DNA from: a virus
DNA length: 64,000 nucleotides
IMG/VR virus record: IMGVR_UViG_3300024999_000067
Coordinates: 1 to 64,000 of that record
Direction: 5' to 3' (one strand)
The notes beneath the pieces were generated by a model, which ran no database searches, was not told where the DNA came from, and saw nothing but the letters and a program-made list of their open reading frames with translations. Position numbers and translations under genes: made by a program. Below are positions 7,315 to 15,283 of this stretch, piece after piece; positions within the stretch are counted from its first letter, which is position 1; every line of letters begins with the position of its first letter.

Positions 7315-7382
7315 ATCGGGATTTTGTTTTCCTGTCAGTCAATAGTCAGGTAAGCATGATAGGCAGAAAACAAAATCCCGAT
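7315..7382 (+). terminator. 17-bp perfect inverted repeat between genes
   Basis: ATCGGGATTTTGTTTTC (7315-7331) and GAAAACAAAATCCCGAT (7366-7382) are perfect inverted repeats with a 34-base loop. The stem is AT-rich at its top. It fills the gap between the repeat tract and the next gene, so it may act as a terminator, an mRNA end-stabiliser or a regulatory hairpin. No U-tract lies immediately downstream. Confidence 0.55.
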
Positions 7383-7404
7383 GCAATCTCCGCGAGAATC
7401 CAAT

Positions 7405-7704
7405 ATGAGCAGATTACAGAAGAAAGTTATTCCCTCAGAAGATGAACGAGTGAAGTTATTGGTTAAACGCCATTCAAGAGTATATTACAAAAGACTTGGT
7501 AAGTACCGATACGTTGTAGTTTTCCCTATGCTACCTGGTATCCCACCGTATAAACAGGGACTTTTTATTAATGCAGAAAATAATGGAATTTTTAATAGAG
7601 TTATTGAATCAGAAGTAAATGGAACATTACTGGAATATGAAGACATTCCAGAACTGATTCTCAATCTCATAAAGAGAGAGTTATACCATGGCGGATATTT
7701 GTAA
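7405..7704 (+). CDS. Hypothetical protein
   Basis: A 99-aa basic protein (MSRLQKKVIPSEDER...). An in-frame ATG at 7381 is possible, but it sits inside the inverted repeat, so 7405 is preferred; neither has a strong ribosome binding site. It overlaps the helicase gene by 17 bases. No family recognised. Confidence 0.55.
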   Translation: MSRLQKKVIPSEDERVKLLVKRHSRVYYKRLGKYRYVVVFPMLPGIPPYKQGLFINAENNGIFNRVIESEVNGTLLEYEDIPELILNLIKRELYHGGYL

Positions 7705-9172
7705 ACTACACACATACGATCCTATTTTCACTTGGTGCAATCGAAAGGCGGCAGACACTTTACGGAACCTGCTTTCATACGAGTACGAGGTATGGGAAAA
7801 GAAACAATTCGGGAAGAAGAAGAAAATATATAAACGGTACCTGATTGAAGGACGGAATTATGGTGACTACTTTTTCCTTTCGGGATTGGTTGACCGATGC
7901 ATTGACTACCTCCATAAAAACGACATAGAGTATGAATACGTATCAGACATACCCGAACTGAGATTCAGTAGTCCCCACCTAGAAACAATCCAATTCCGTG
8001 AATATCAACTGAACCTGATTAATGTTGCTATTGAACGGGGATACGGTGTTATCATTTCGCCCACAGGTAGTGGCAAAAGTATCATCCTCTATGGGGTTAT
8101 ATCTTGTTTCCCTAAAGAGAATGTTCTGATACTGGTTCACTCCCTTGATCTTGTGAAACAGTTACATGATGGATTAAAAGAATGTGGATTTGATGGTACT
8201 GGTATATATTCCAGAGGAAAGCCAATGTGCAGGATAACGGTTTCTACAGTACAGAGTTATTCTAAAGTTGCTAAAGACTGGAAAAATCATTGGGATGTGG
8301 TAATAGTTGATGAAGGGCATCATGTTGGTAATCCAAATAGAGGATGGTACTACGATGCTCTGACTTATACGAAATGTCCTTGGCGGTTCGCATTCACTGC
8401 TACCTTATCTGATAGAGTGGAAGCAAGATTTGCTTTAGAAGGATTGATCGGTCCTGTAATTGGTGAGTTGACAATGGCAGAAGGGCAAGACCTTGGATTC
8501 CTTGCTACTCCTGAGATTATATTTCGGATAGTTCCTGTACCAGAAACAGTTCGGAACATTCGTAAGGATACTTCTTACAGTAAGATTTATACTAATGGTA
8601 TAGTGGATAACTGGACAAGAAATGCTAAGATTGTCTTTGAAGCTGAACGGGAAGTGAAAAATGGTGGTACAGTTTTGATCCTTGTCAGCAGGATCGCCCA
8701 CATACATGCTATTATTGAATTTATGGACATGCCCGTTGAGATTGTTCAAGGATCAGTGTCTAAGGAACAGCGGTCAATCATAAAGGAAGAATTAAAGAAC
8801 GGTGATATTGGTTGTGTCATTGCTACCATTGCTTGGGTAGAGGGTGTGGATATTCCGTCACTGTCTATGGTCATCAATGCTGCTGGTGGCATCTCTGAAA
8901 GAGAAACCTTACAGAAAATTGGTAGAGGGTTGCGGAAAACAGAGAATAAGAATACAGTAAAGATTATTGAGTTTATGGATATTGCTAATATTCCCAGAAA
9001 CATATTGAAACCAGCACAAGGAGCCCACATTCTTCATAGACAAAGTGTTATAAGATGGGAGATTTATGAGGGACAAGGTTGGAAACCAATTCTGGAACAA
9101 GATGATAGTCATTACATAAAGGAACCTTTACGGAAAAAGCTTTATGCTAAAGAAAACCAAGACAGACTATAG
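7688..9172 (+). CDS. SF2 DNA helicase (UvsW/DEAD-like)
   Basis: A 494-aa superfamily 2 helicase. Walker A is SPTGSGKS near residues 123-130, Walker B is VDEGHH near 207-212, motif III is FTATL, and motif VI is IGRGLRK. An N-terminal region of about 100 residues precedes the RecA-like core. T4 UvsW-type helicases remodel branched DNA and R-loops and help recombination-dependent replication; I infer a similar role from the neighbouring primase. The 3' end overlaps the primase gene by 29 bases. Confidence 0.9.
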   Translation: MADICKLHTYDPIFTWCNRKAADTLRNLLSYEYEVWEKKQFGKKKKIYKRYLIEGRNYGDYFFLSGLVDRCIDYLHKNDIEYEYVSDIPELRFSSPHLETIQFREYQLNLINVAIERGYGVIISPTGSGKSIILYGVISCFPKENVLILVHSLDLVKQLHDGLKECGFDGTGIYSRGKPMCRITVSTVQSYSKVAKDWKNHWDVVIVDEGHHVGNPNRGWYYDALTYTKCPWRFAFTATLSDRVEARFALEGLIGPVIGELTMAEGQDLGFLATPEIIFRIVPVPETVRNIRKDTSYSKIYTNGIVDNWTRNAKIVFEAEREVKNGGTVLILVSRIAHIHAIIEFMDMPVEIVQGSVSKEQRSIIKEELKNGDIGCVIATIAWVEGVDIPSLSMVINAAGGISERETLQKIGRGLRKTENKNTVKIIEFMDIANIPRNILKPAQGAHILHRQSVIRWEIYEGQGWKPILEQDDSHYIKEPLRKKLYAKENQDRL

Positions 9173-10091
9173 CAGTTTCAACATTATCGGATTCTTGGAT
9201 GAATATGGTATATCATATAGAACGTCAGGAAAGAACATTGCAAATGGTTGGATAGGTATTGAAACTTGTCCTTTCTGTTCTGGTGGCGGGTTTCACTTTG
9301 GGGTAAAGCTTTCTTCTAATAATGGTAGTTGTTGGATATGTGGTGATGGTGGAAATGCTGTCAGTATCATAGCCAATGTTGCAGAAGTAAGTTGGAAAGA
9401 AGCTTACCAGATACTGCATAAGTTCAGTTCAGATGTTGTGGATTGGATTCCAGAATCGGATAAACCAGGGCAACAGGTTATTTTACCTGATGGTATCAGA
9501 GAAAAATTAACCAAATCGGCAAAACAGTATTTGATTGGCAGAAAATATAACCCAGACTTTCTGATTCAGCAGTACAAGATCCGTTGCACCGATCAGTATT
9601 CTACTCTATACATTGAAGACAGAGAGTGGGACTTTTCAGAACGGATATTGTGTCCTGTATATATGAATCGGCAGATGCAATGTTATGTTGCTAGAGATTA
9701 CACTGGGGAGAAAGATCCAAAGTATATGAATTCCCCTGTAGTGGCATCGATACGGGAACCCAGAAGCTGTATCTACAATTATGATACCTTGAAAGGGAAG
9801 ATTATAATTGTGGAAGGAATTACAGATGTATGGAGATTTGGTGCAAAAGTAGGTGCATTTCTTGGGATAACATTTACACCACATCAGATAAGAAGTTTGG
9901 CGGAAAAAGATATTGAAGAAGCTACGGTATTGTTTGATCGTGGTGCAGAGAAGAGGGCAAAAGAATTGGCACATGCTTTGGCTTCTGTTATCCCTGTTGT
10001 CAGAAGGGCTTTTATCGAAGAGGATGATCCTGGTGTAATGGAACAGGACGTGGCGTTAAAAGTGAAATACCAACTTATAGGGGAGGTATAA
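9144..10091 (+). CDS. DNA primase (zinc finger plus Toprim)
   Basis: A 315-aa primase-like protein. CPFC near residues 42-45 and CWIC near 63-66 form a CHC2-type zinc ribbon. The Toprim core shows IIVEGITDVWRFG (motif E) and VLFDRGAEK, where the usual DxD reads D-R-G, a variant. It should make RNA primers together with the DnaB-type helicase at 15283. It is shorter than bacterial DnaG and lacks a helicase domain, unlike T7 gp4. Confidence 0.85.
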   Translation: MLKKTKTDYSSFNIIGFLDEYGISYRTSGKNIANGWIGIETCPFCSGGGFHFGVKLSSNNGSCWICGDGGNAVSIIANVAEVSWKEAYQILHKFSSDVVDWIPESDKPGQQVILPDGIREKLTKSAKQYLIGRKYNPDFLIQQYKIRCTDQYSTLYIEDREWDFSERILCPVYMNRQMQCYVARDYTGEKDPKYMNSPVVASIREPRSCIYNYDTLKGKIIIVEGITDVWRFGAKVGAFLGITFTPHQIRSLAEKDIEEATVLFDRGAEKRAKELAHALASVIPVVRRAFIEEDDPGVMEQDVALKVKYQLIGEV

Positions 10092-10360
10092 TGGAAAAGT
10101 GGAAAGACTGGATTGTAACAAAGCATTTAGTGTTTCATTGGATGACAGTAGTATTAATAATTTGGGTATCGTTTGCTGCTGGTGTATTAGCCCACTATAA
10201 CTTTCCCAAAATAAAAGCACCAGACAAAATTGTTGCACAGAAGTATCGGTTCCATCATAAATGTTTAGATGGGACAGATGTAGAATATATTGCCACCGCA
10301 AAATTGAATGCAATGGTGGTTTGTAATGAACTACCAATAGAACCTACTGAGGTAGAGTAA
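10091..10360 (+). CDS. Single-span membrane protein
   Basis: An 89-aa protein with one hydrophobic helix (about residues 14-38, HWMTVVLIIWVSFAAG) and a soluble C-terminal part with two Cys. It starts on the last base of the primase stop (TAATG). It lies just before a cell-wall hydrolase, so a role in envelope interaction is possible. No family recognised. Confidence 0.65.
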   Translation: MEKWKDWIVTKHLVFHWMTVVLIIWVSFAAGVLAHYNFPKIKAPDKIVAQKYRFHHKCLDGTDVEYIATAKLNAMVVCNELPIEPTEVE

Positions 10361-10741
10361 ATGATTGGCGGGCTTGAAGCCATCTTATGGTTAACCCTCA
10401 ATGTTTACCATGAAGCCCGATCAGAAGATCAGTTCAATCAGATTGCGGTGGCTCATGTAACTTTGAACAGGGCTAATAAAGATGGCAGAACAATCAAGCA
10501 AACAGTTCTTAAAGACAGGCAGTTCAGTTGGACGTTTCAGAAAACCAAAGATGAGTATTGGCCAGATGATTTAAACGCTTTTCTGAAATGTCTTAAAAGT
10601 GTACGGGTTGCGGCTACTGGTTATGATTTCACCCAAGGAGCCACACACTATCATGAGAGAAAAGTAAAACCTTATTGGACTAAAGGGATGCACCAGATAG
10701 GTACATTTGGAGCACATAAATTCTATGTATCACGGAGGTAA
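10361..10741 (+). CDS. SleB/CwlJ-type cell wall hydrolase
   Basis: A 126-aa protein matching the Hydrolase_2 (SleB) domain: LWLTLNVYHEARSE near residue 7, VAHVTLNRA, RQFSW, GATHYH and FYVSR. SleB-type enzymes act as lytic transglycosylases on peptidoglycan. The conserved Glu of YHEAR is the expected catalytic residue. No signal peptide is seen, so it may need a holin or be part of a particle. It is unusual to find it among replication genes, away from the lysis cluster at 45-50 kb. Confidence 0.85.
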   Translation: MIGGLEAILWLTLNVYHEARSEDQFNQIAVAHVTLNRANKDGRTIKQTVLKDRQFSWTFQKTKDEYWPDDLNAFLKCLKSVRVAATGYDFTQGATHYHERKVKPYWTKGMHQIGTFGAHKFYVSRR

Positions 10742-10742
10742 T

Positions 10743-10928
10743 ATGAGCGAGAAAATCGAGCTAGCCGGAGGTAAATATACAGTGATCCAGTACGACAACC
10801 ATACTATGGAAGCTTTGCGTCACGGTGAATCCTGGAGAGATTTAACAGGGGATAATTTGGTATACTATATGATGCAAAAGATACTGGATTTACAGAAACA
10901 GTTGGAAGATAAGGAGCCAGTAAAATGA
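10743..10928 (+). CDS. Small hypothetical protein
   Basis: A 61-aa protein (MSEKIELAGGKYTV...) with GGAGGTAAT before ATG 10743. The C-terminal half is a predicted amphipathic helix. ATGA overlap with the next gene. Confidence 0.65.
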   Translation: MSEKIELAGGKYTVIQYDNHTMEALRHGESWRDLTGDNLVYYMMQKILDLQKQLEDKEPVK

Positions 10929-11245
10929 GTAAACCAATTATGGCAAGTTTCACAAGAGAGACAGGTAGGTGGAACGGTAAGACATTTGTTGATCGTGAAT
11001 TCTATAATTATAGTAAAGAAATACAAATGGAAATAGTGGATAAAAATGATAAACCTATACTGAGATTTATTGGTGGGCCCACTGGGTATGAATCCTATTA
11101 CATTGAAGATTTTCTGAAACCCTGGCCCAATAGACCTGATGAAGTATGTATATGTGGTGGTACCATAAACAGTTACCACAGATGCAGTGTTCCTTGGAAG
11201 GAAGTAGAGCAATTCTTGTCAGATAATGGGTATCAGGAGAAATGA
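10925..11245 (+). CDS. Hypothetical protein with Cys/His motif
   Basis: A 106-aa protein coupled by ATGA overlap. The C-terminal part has CICGG near residue 76 and HRC about a dozen residues later, a possible metal site. Otherwise unrecognised. Confidence 0.6.
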   Translation: MSKPIMASFTRETGRWNGKTFVDREFYNYSKEIQMEIVDKNDKPILRFIGGPTGYESYYIEDFLKPWPNRPDEVCICGGTINSYHRCSVPWKEVEQFLSDNGYQEK

Positions 11246-11246
11246 T

Positions 11247-11423
11247 ATGACTACATGGGATATTTTGCATATACTTCGTAGCCCTTATGGCCACAGTGAA
11301 GACGAGGTTAGGCTTGTCCGGTTAGAGGCTGCCGATCTTATAGAAAAGATGGAGAATAAAATGGGTATTAAATCAATAGTAGATATTGGTGATATAATTC
11401 TTCCAGTTACAGCATTTACTTAA
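11247..11423 (+). CDS. Small hypothetical protein
   Basis: A 58-aa protein starting MTTWDILHILRSPYG, with AGGAGAAATGAT before ATG 11247. The helical first 35 residues look like a complete unit. The tail may be altered by a frame change, because coding-like sequence continues in another frame (next entry). Confidence 0.55.
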   Translation: MTTWDILHILRSPYGHSEDEVRLVRLEAADLIEKMENKMGIKSIVDIGDIILPVTAFT

Positions 11424-11526
11424 TTGCAAAGAGCTTCTGGAAGAATTATATCACCAAGTTGAAGCAACCAGTTACATAGATGATATGACTTGGGCACGGG
11501 TAAAGTTACTGATAGGAGAGAAATGA
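11398..11526 (+). pseudogene. Startless open stretch, possible frameshifted gene end
   Basis: Read in the frame ending at TGA 11524-11526, this encodes a protein-like 42-residue stretch (CKELLEELYHQVEATSY..., then WARVKLLIGEK) with no usable upstream start. It may be a degraded gene or the frameshifted continuation of the gene at 11247, whose helix pattern (LRSP...RLEAADLIEKM) is somewhat similar. Confidence 0.3.
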
Positions 11527-11648
11527 TCTTAACTATATTTTTAGTTGGCATTTTCATATTGCTTTTATGCAAAGTTGGGGAAGATAAACAACAAACCAAT
11601 CAACAGAGACAGTGGAAGAAGCAGATGAAATTCTTAGAAAAATTATGA
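11523..11648 (+). CDS. 41-aa membrane peptide
   Basis: MILTIFLVGIFILLLCK is a clear N-terminal transmembrane helix, followed by a Gln/Lys-rich polar tail. AGGAGAG precedes ATG 11523. Such peptides in phages can be holin-like, inhibitory or host-modifying. Nothing here discriminates between these. Confidence 0.6.
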   Translation: MILTIFLVGIFILLLCKVGEDKQQTNQQRQWKKQMKFLEKL

Positions 11649-11658
11649 GAATTTTTTC

Positions 11659-11687
11659 TTGCAATGTGTTTACTTTGTTTGTATGCT
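11659..11687 (+). promoter_or_regulatory. Putative sigma70-type promoter
   Basis: TTGCAA (11659-11664) and TATGCT (11682-11687) with an exact 17-base spacer, in the 220-base gene-free gap before the next operon. Each box matches consensus at four positions. The rest of 11649-11868 holds only the nested hairpin listed next. Confidence 0.45.
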
Positions 11688-11793
11688 CTCTAGGTATGCA
11701 GCATGTTAGGAAACTGGTCACTTCTTAACAAAAGAATAACAGGTTGGTAAGGTAAACTGGATATTTAAAATAGGCAAATCATGTTGCGACCCC

Positions 11794-11848
11794 ATAGCCA
11801 CGTGGGAAGTACCGGTTCGCCTATACCGGTACTTTTCATTGTGGCTAT
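11794..11848 (+). terminator. Nested terminator-like hairpin
   Basis: The outer stem ATAGCCAC (11794-11801) pairs with GTGGCTAT (11841-11848) and is followed by TTTTTATTT. The inner stem AAGTACCGGT (11807-11816) pairs with ACCGGTACTT (11825-11834) around an 8-base loop. Because it lies between a putative promoter and the next gene, it could act as an attenuator rather than a simple terminator. Its ACCGGTA core recurs in the hairpin at 19350. Confidence 0.7.
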
Positions 11849-11868
11849 TTTTATTTAAGGAGAACAAA

Positions 11869-12171
11869 ATGGCAAAGCTGATCAAGAAAGAAGTTCCAGA
11901 AGAACTGGAAAAAGAAGAGGTCATGGTAGGAATCAGTAATCCATGGGCTATCCCTATTATGGTTCCACAGGAATCCGTTGACACAATAGTACAAATGTAT
12001 CAAGAAGGAGATGATTTGGCATTAACAGCGCTGTTAATATATTTGCAATGCCGCTCATGGAAATTTAAACGTGTAGCATGGAATGATGAAATACTTTGCA
12101 CCACTTTTAAAATTAGTAAAGAAGAGTTAGATCACGTAGTAAATATATTGGATACCCTCAAATTTTATTAG
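11869..12171 (+). CDS. Small acidic/basic hypothetical protein
   Basis: A 100-aa protein starting MAKLIKKEVPEELEKEEV. AAGGAGAACAAA before ATG 11869 sets the start downstream of the hairpin. The C-terminal 60 residues (LTALLIYLQCRSW..WNDEILCTTFKIS) resemble a small helical HTH-like unit as found in replication-associated proteins. It lies directly ahead of the initiator-like gene. Confidence 0.6.
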   Translation: MAKLIKKEVPEELEKEEVMVGISNPWAIPIMVPQESVDTIVQMYQEGDDLALTALLIYLQCRSWKFKRVAWNDEILCTTFKISKEELDHVVNILDTLKFY

Positions 12172-12181
12172 GAGAAAGGCA

Positions 12182-13498
12182 ATGGTTATGGAATATAAAT
12201 CGCAACCATTAGCAATCTTTGGTTCTACCTTATATGATTTTTTTAAACAAGGTAAGGATCAGGAAAAGTATTGGAAGGATGCTTACATATTGTACAGTTT
12301 TTATTATGATCTGGCACTAAAGCAAGATACTCATACAATATATTGTACAAAAAATTGGACAATGGAAGTAACGTGCTTGTCTGTCAGAAGTCTGCAAGGT
12401 GGAAGGGAATTGTTAAAAAGAATGGGTTTAATTTCTGAGTATGAGTACAGCAAAAAATACAATAAATATTTTTTCACAGTTAAAGTGGATACATTGGTAA
12501 ATGCAGAGGGAGGGGGGGTACGGTCCGTAGGGGGGGAGGGGGGTACGGTCCGTATATACAATTCTCCTACTACTATTTATTCTCCTACTATAAAACCCAT
12601 TAATATAAATATTAATGAATCCAGTTTAGAAAAACCAACTGATAAGCAAAAGTTTATCCGAAAAGATATTGCTCAAGAACCAGAAGAGAAAGAAAAACCA
12701 TTGCTTGTTAAAAAGATAATAAGACCATCTTTTGTAGATTCAAACGGAAAATATAGGGAAACCAAAAAGAATGTAGAATCTATTGAAATAGCGGCAAATA
12801 TTAAACACGCACTGGAATACTGGAACAGTAAGGAGGAACTGGTTACACATACCATAAATGAAGATAGCCCGTCAAAAACTTTGCTGCATTGTGTCCAGTT
12901 AGTAAAAATGTTTTTCTCTGGTAAACTGATTAAACATGCTTTATTGCCAAAAAATTTCGATCAGTCTTTATGGAAAGGGGGAAGACAGACACTGGAAGAT
13001 TGGAAATATTTTGTTGATGAAATTTGTTTATGCTTGAATGATCCCGGTTTATTGCCTAAGAAAAACGGTAAAGCATTGGCACTGCCTATATTCCTTGAGG
13101 GAAGTGAACGGTTAGAATTACCCGCTTTCATTTTCAATTACTGTTTGGGAGACTACAAAACGGCAGCAGTAGATGTAAACCCGAAGAATACCGTTAAGAT
13201 TAAGACATTTTGGGAACAATTAATTGGTAAGTTTAAAGATACACCAGAGAATCAGAAAGCCTTTGTAGCTATAAGTAATCTCAGTGAACAGACATTTGCC
13301 GAAAGGAGAAAGGTAAATAAAAATTGGATACCTGCAATGAATGAATACTTTCCCGCCAACATTGTCAAGAGTATTTTGCGACAGAATCTTTGGATAAAGG
13401 AGAAAGGACACCAGCCCGTGTATATGGATACAAAGTTCTTTAAAGGAATGGTGTCCCGCTATGACTATGATCGTACTACAGGGAAAATCATATTTTAA
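12182..13498 (+). CDS. Replication-initiator-like protein (winged-helix N-terminus)
   Basis: A 438-aa protein, with TTAGGAGAAAGGC before ATG 12182. Residues 1-110 look like a winged-helix unit (WKDAYILYSFYYDLALKQ...LSVRSLQGGRELLKRMG). Residues 110-135 are Gly-rich because the DNA here holds G-runs and palindromes. A charged linker and a C-terminal helical domain follow. The layout resembles lambda O and DnaD-like initiators, with origin-like repeats inside the gene and the helicase gene 1.8 kb downstream. Assignment is by architecture, not by a diagnostic motif. Confidence 0.55.
   Translation: MVMEYKSQPLAIFGSTLYDFFKQGKDQEKYWKDAYILYSFYYDLALKQDTHTIYCTKNWTMEVTCLSVRSLQGGRELLKRMGLISEYEYSKKYNKYFFTVKVDTLVNAEGGGVRSVGGEGGTVRIYNSPTTIYSPTIKPINININESSLEKPTDKQKFIRKDIAQEPEEKEKPLLVKKIIRPSFVDSNGKYRETKKNVESIEIAANIKHALEYWNSKEELVTHTINEDSPSKTLLHCVQLVKMFFSGKLIKHALLPKNFDQSLWKGGRQTLEDWKYFVDEICLCLNDPGLLPKKNGKALALPIFLEGSERLELPAFIFNYCLGDYKTAAVDVNPKNTVKIKTFWEQLIGKFKDTPENQKAFVAISNLSEQTFAERRKVNKNWIPAMNEYFPANIVKSILRQNLWIKEKGHQPVYMDTKFFKGMVSRYDYDRTTGKIIF
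12508..12616 (+). other. Origin-like repeat cluster inside initiator gene
   Basis: Two copies of TACGGTCCGTA, an 11-base palindrome with odd centre, lie at 12519-12529 and 12544-12554. Each is preceded by G-runs (GGGAGGGGGGG and GGGGGGGAGGGGGG) able to form a G-quadruplex. Then come two direct copies of ATTCTCCTACTA (12561-12572 and 12579-12590) and the AT palindrome ATTAATAT-AA-ATATTAAT (12599-12616). Iterons next to an AT-rich unwinding segment inside an initiator gene are the hallmark of lambda-type origins. Confidence 0.5.
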
Positions 13499-13511
13499 CG
13501 GGGGTATGGCC

Positions 13512-13703
13512 ATGAACATATACGATATAGATGGAATAACCTATGAAGCTTTTAACGAATACGAAGCCACTAAGAAAGCTTTTAAATCTGCTAAGAGTAT
13601 TAGTCTGGTAAAGTACCTTGGTGAAGATAAATGGAATTACAACATAGAATTTCCACATGGAAAAGCCACAGTTCTTGTTGTAAGAACATACCCCATACGG
13701 TAA
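13512..13703 (+). CDS. Small hypothetical protein
   Basis: A 63-aa protein (MNIYDIDGITYEAF...). Start 13512 is preferred over 13506 for spacing from the G-rich ribosome binding site. Mixed alpha/beta, unrecognised. Confidence 0.6.
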   Translation: MNIYDIDGITYEAFNEYEATKKAFKSAKSISLVKYLGEDKWNYNIEFPHGKATVLVVRTYPIR

Positions 13704-13709
13704 ATAATA

Positions 13710-14069
13710 ATGTTACATATATTCCATGGATCAACTAGAACTGTGATAGTAGGTGGTAAATATGCGTTCAAAATACCAAGAATGTGGTCATGGAAAACAT
13801 TTCTTACTGGTTTACTAGCCAACATGCAGGAGGTTGAGTTTTATTTAACAAAGTGGATTGAGCTTTGTCCTGTAGCATTTAATTTACCTTTGGGATTTTT
13901 AGTTGTAATGGTTAAGACCAATCCTATTTCTGATAAAGAATGGGAAATAATAAAAGAAACATCGGGAACCTTTCCTCCTGGAAAGGATTATATAATTCTA
14001 GTAGAGAGAAAAAGAAACAGTTTTGGAAAACTAAATGGCAAAATAGTGGCTATAGACTATGGAACTTGA
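13710..14069 (+). CDS. Conserved-looking phage protein, kinase-like N-lobe features
   Basis: A 119-aa protein. GGKYAFKIPR resembles a glycine-loop/lysine strand, QEVEF could be the helix-C Glu, and IVAIDYGT resembles a DFG-type strand. No HRD catalytic loop is present and the protein is far too short for a complete kinase. It could be a degenerate kinase-fold protein or an unrelated fold. Low confidence in function; the gene itself looks real. Confidence 0.5.
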   Translation: MLHIFHGSTRTVIVGGKYAFKIPRMWSWKTFLTGLLANMQEVEFYLTKWIELCPVAFNLPLGFLVVMVKTNPISDKEWEIIKETSGTFPPGKDYIILVERKRNSFGKLNGKIVAIDYGT

Positions 14070-14103
14070 ACAGGTAATTAATATCTTTTAAGTGGAGATT
14101 GTG

Positions 14104-14748
14104 ATGGATGTTTTAGACTATACAGTGAATAGAAACTATTCAGTACCAGCTGCCTATGCGGTTTTTGTAAATATGGGTAAGGTACTACTGTTAAAGCGGT
14201 ACAACACTGGATATGGAGACGGTTGTTACTCATTACCTGCTGGTCACGTTGAACCTGGGGAAGCCCCATCTGACTGTCTGGTAAGGGAAATAGCCGAAGA
14301 GATCGGTGTGAGACTTACTGTATTTCGGTTTGCCCACATAATGTATAGGGTTTCAGAAAATGCTACATCTAGTAGATGTGATTGGTTCTTCCTTGTAGAA
14401 GACTGGGAAGGAAATATAACTAACTCAGAACCCCATAAGTGTTCTGAGTTAGTTTGGGTACCTATTACATCTTTACCAAAAAATACACTTCCTTATATAC
14501 GACTAGCTATTAACAGCATCATTGTGGGAAATAGCAGTAGTGAGTTTATACTTTCATTTGGTGAAACAAAACCCTTAGATATTTGTTATCTGTGCGGCAG
14601 AAAAGTATTAAATGGTATAGAGGCAATAGTGGACGTTGAGGGGAATGTTTTCCATGGTTGGTGTGTAGAACGAAAAACGATACCAACTATAGAGGCTATG
14701 GGTATTTTGTCAAATAGGTATTTCAATAAAGGCACAAGTAAAGATTGA
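14104..14748 (+). CDS. NUDIX hydrolase with C-terminal zinc motif
   Basis: A 214-aa protein. The Nudix box GHVEPGEAPSDCLVREIAEE is complete (Gx5Ex7REUxEE). The C-terminal 70 residues add CYLC and HGWC, a probable zinc-binding appendage not usual in small Nudix enzymes. Likely substrates are nucleoside diphosphate-X compounds or oxidised or modified dNTPs. In a phage with modified guanine, pool sanitation is plausible but unproven. GGAGATTGTG precedes ATG 14104. Confidence 0.85.
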   Translation: MDVLDYTVNRNYSVPAAYAVFVNMGKVLLLKRYNTGYGDGCYSLPAGHVEPGEAPSDCLVREIAEEIGVRLTVFRFAHIMYRVSENATSSRCDWFFLVEDWEGNITNSEPHKCSELVWVPITSLPKNTLPYIRLAINSIIVGNSSSEFILSFGETKPLDICYLCGRKVLNGIEAIVDVEGNVFHGWCVERKTIPTIEAMGILSNRYFNKGTSKD

Positions 14749-14818
14749 TGTGCTAAATAGGGTGTTTTCTTCTTTTTTAACGGGAATGCCCCTAATTTCA
14801 ATTTTCGAGGTAACAGGT

Positions 14819-15283
14819 ATGAGTGATAAGACTACCCCTAAGCCGTTAAATCCCGAGGGAATCTCCGCTATTCCTGAAGGGGAAAAGGATACAGAACAGG
14901 AGAGCAGAGCAGAAGCAAAAGATTTAACCATAGGAGAAAGATTTGGTACATTTATTGGAAGGATGAAGCTGAACAAACCCAATTTTGAAGAGATAGAAAG
15001 AAAACCTGGCGCTGACAAATTATTTAGAAAGGGAAAGGAATGGATTTTAGAAGGAATTGACTTCCATGAAGCGGAGGTAAAAGCTATGGCACTTGCTTTA
15101 AAAGAACAGAAAACAGATAAGTGGTTTATACAAGTGGAAGAGGCCGATCAGCTTATGAAAAAGATAAAAGAAGGGGTAGTTTTTAATTGCCCTATTTGTG
15201 GAACCCCTGCTAAATTCGATGGAATAATCCATGAGGATTACTTGTTCTCATTACAATGTACTTGCAATAAAGAGGGCAAGTAA
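14819..15283 (+). CDS. Hypothetical protein with C-terminal zinc ribbon, upstream of helicase
   Basis: A 154-aa protein. The N-terminal 45 residues are polar and probably disordered, the middle is helical, and the C-terminus has CPIC and CTC. GAGGTAACAGGT precedes ATG 14819. It ends one base into the helicase start (TAATG), so co-translation and partnership with the helicase (for example as a loader) are possible but not shown. Confidence 0.6.
   Translation: MSDKTTPKPLNPEGISAIPEGEKDTEQESRAEAKDLTIGERFGTFIGRMKLNKPNFEEIERKPGADKLFRKGKEWILEGIDFHEAEVKAMALALKEQKTDKWFIQVEEADQLMKKIKEGVVFNCPICGTPAKFDGIIHEDYLFSLQCTCNKEGK

Noticed and set aside
13710-14069. Functional protein kinase
   Set aside because: Too short and no HRD catalytic loop, despite a kinase-like Lys strand and an IDYG segment.
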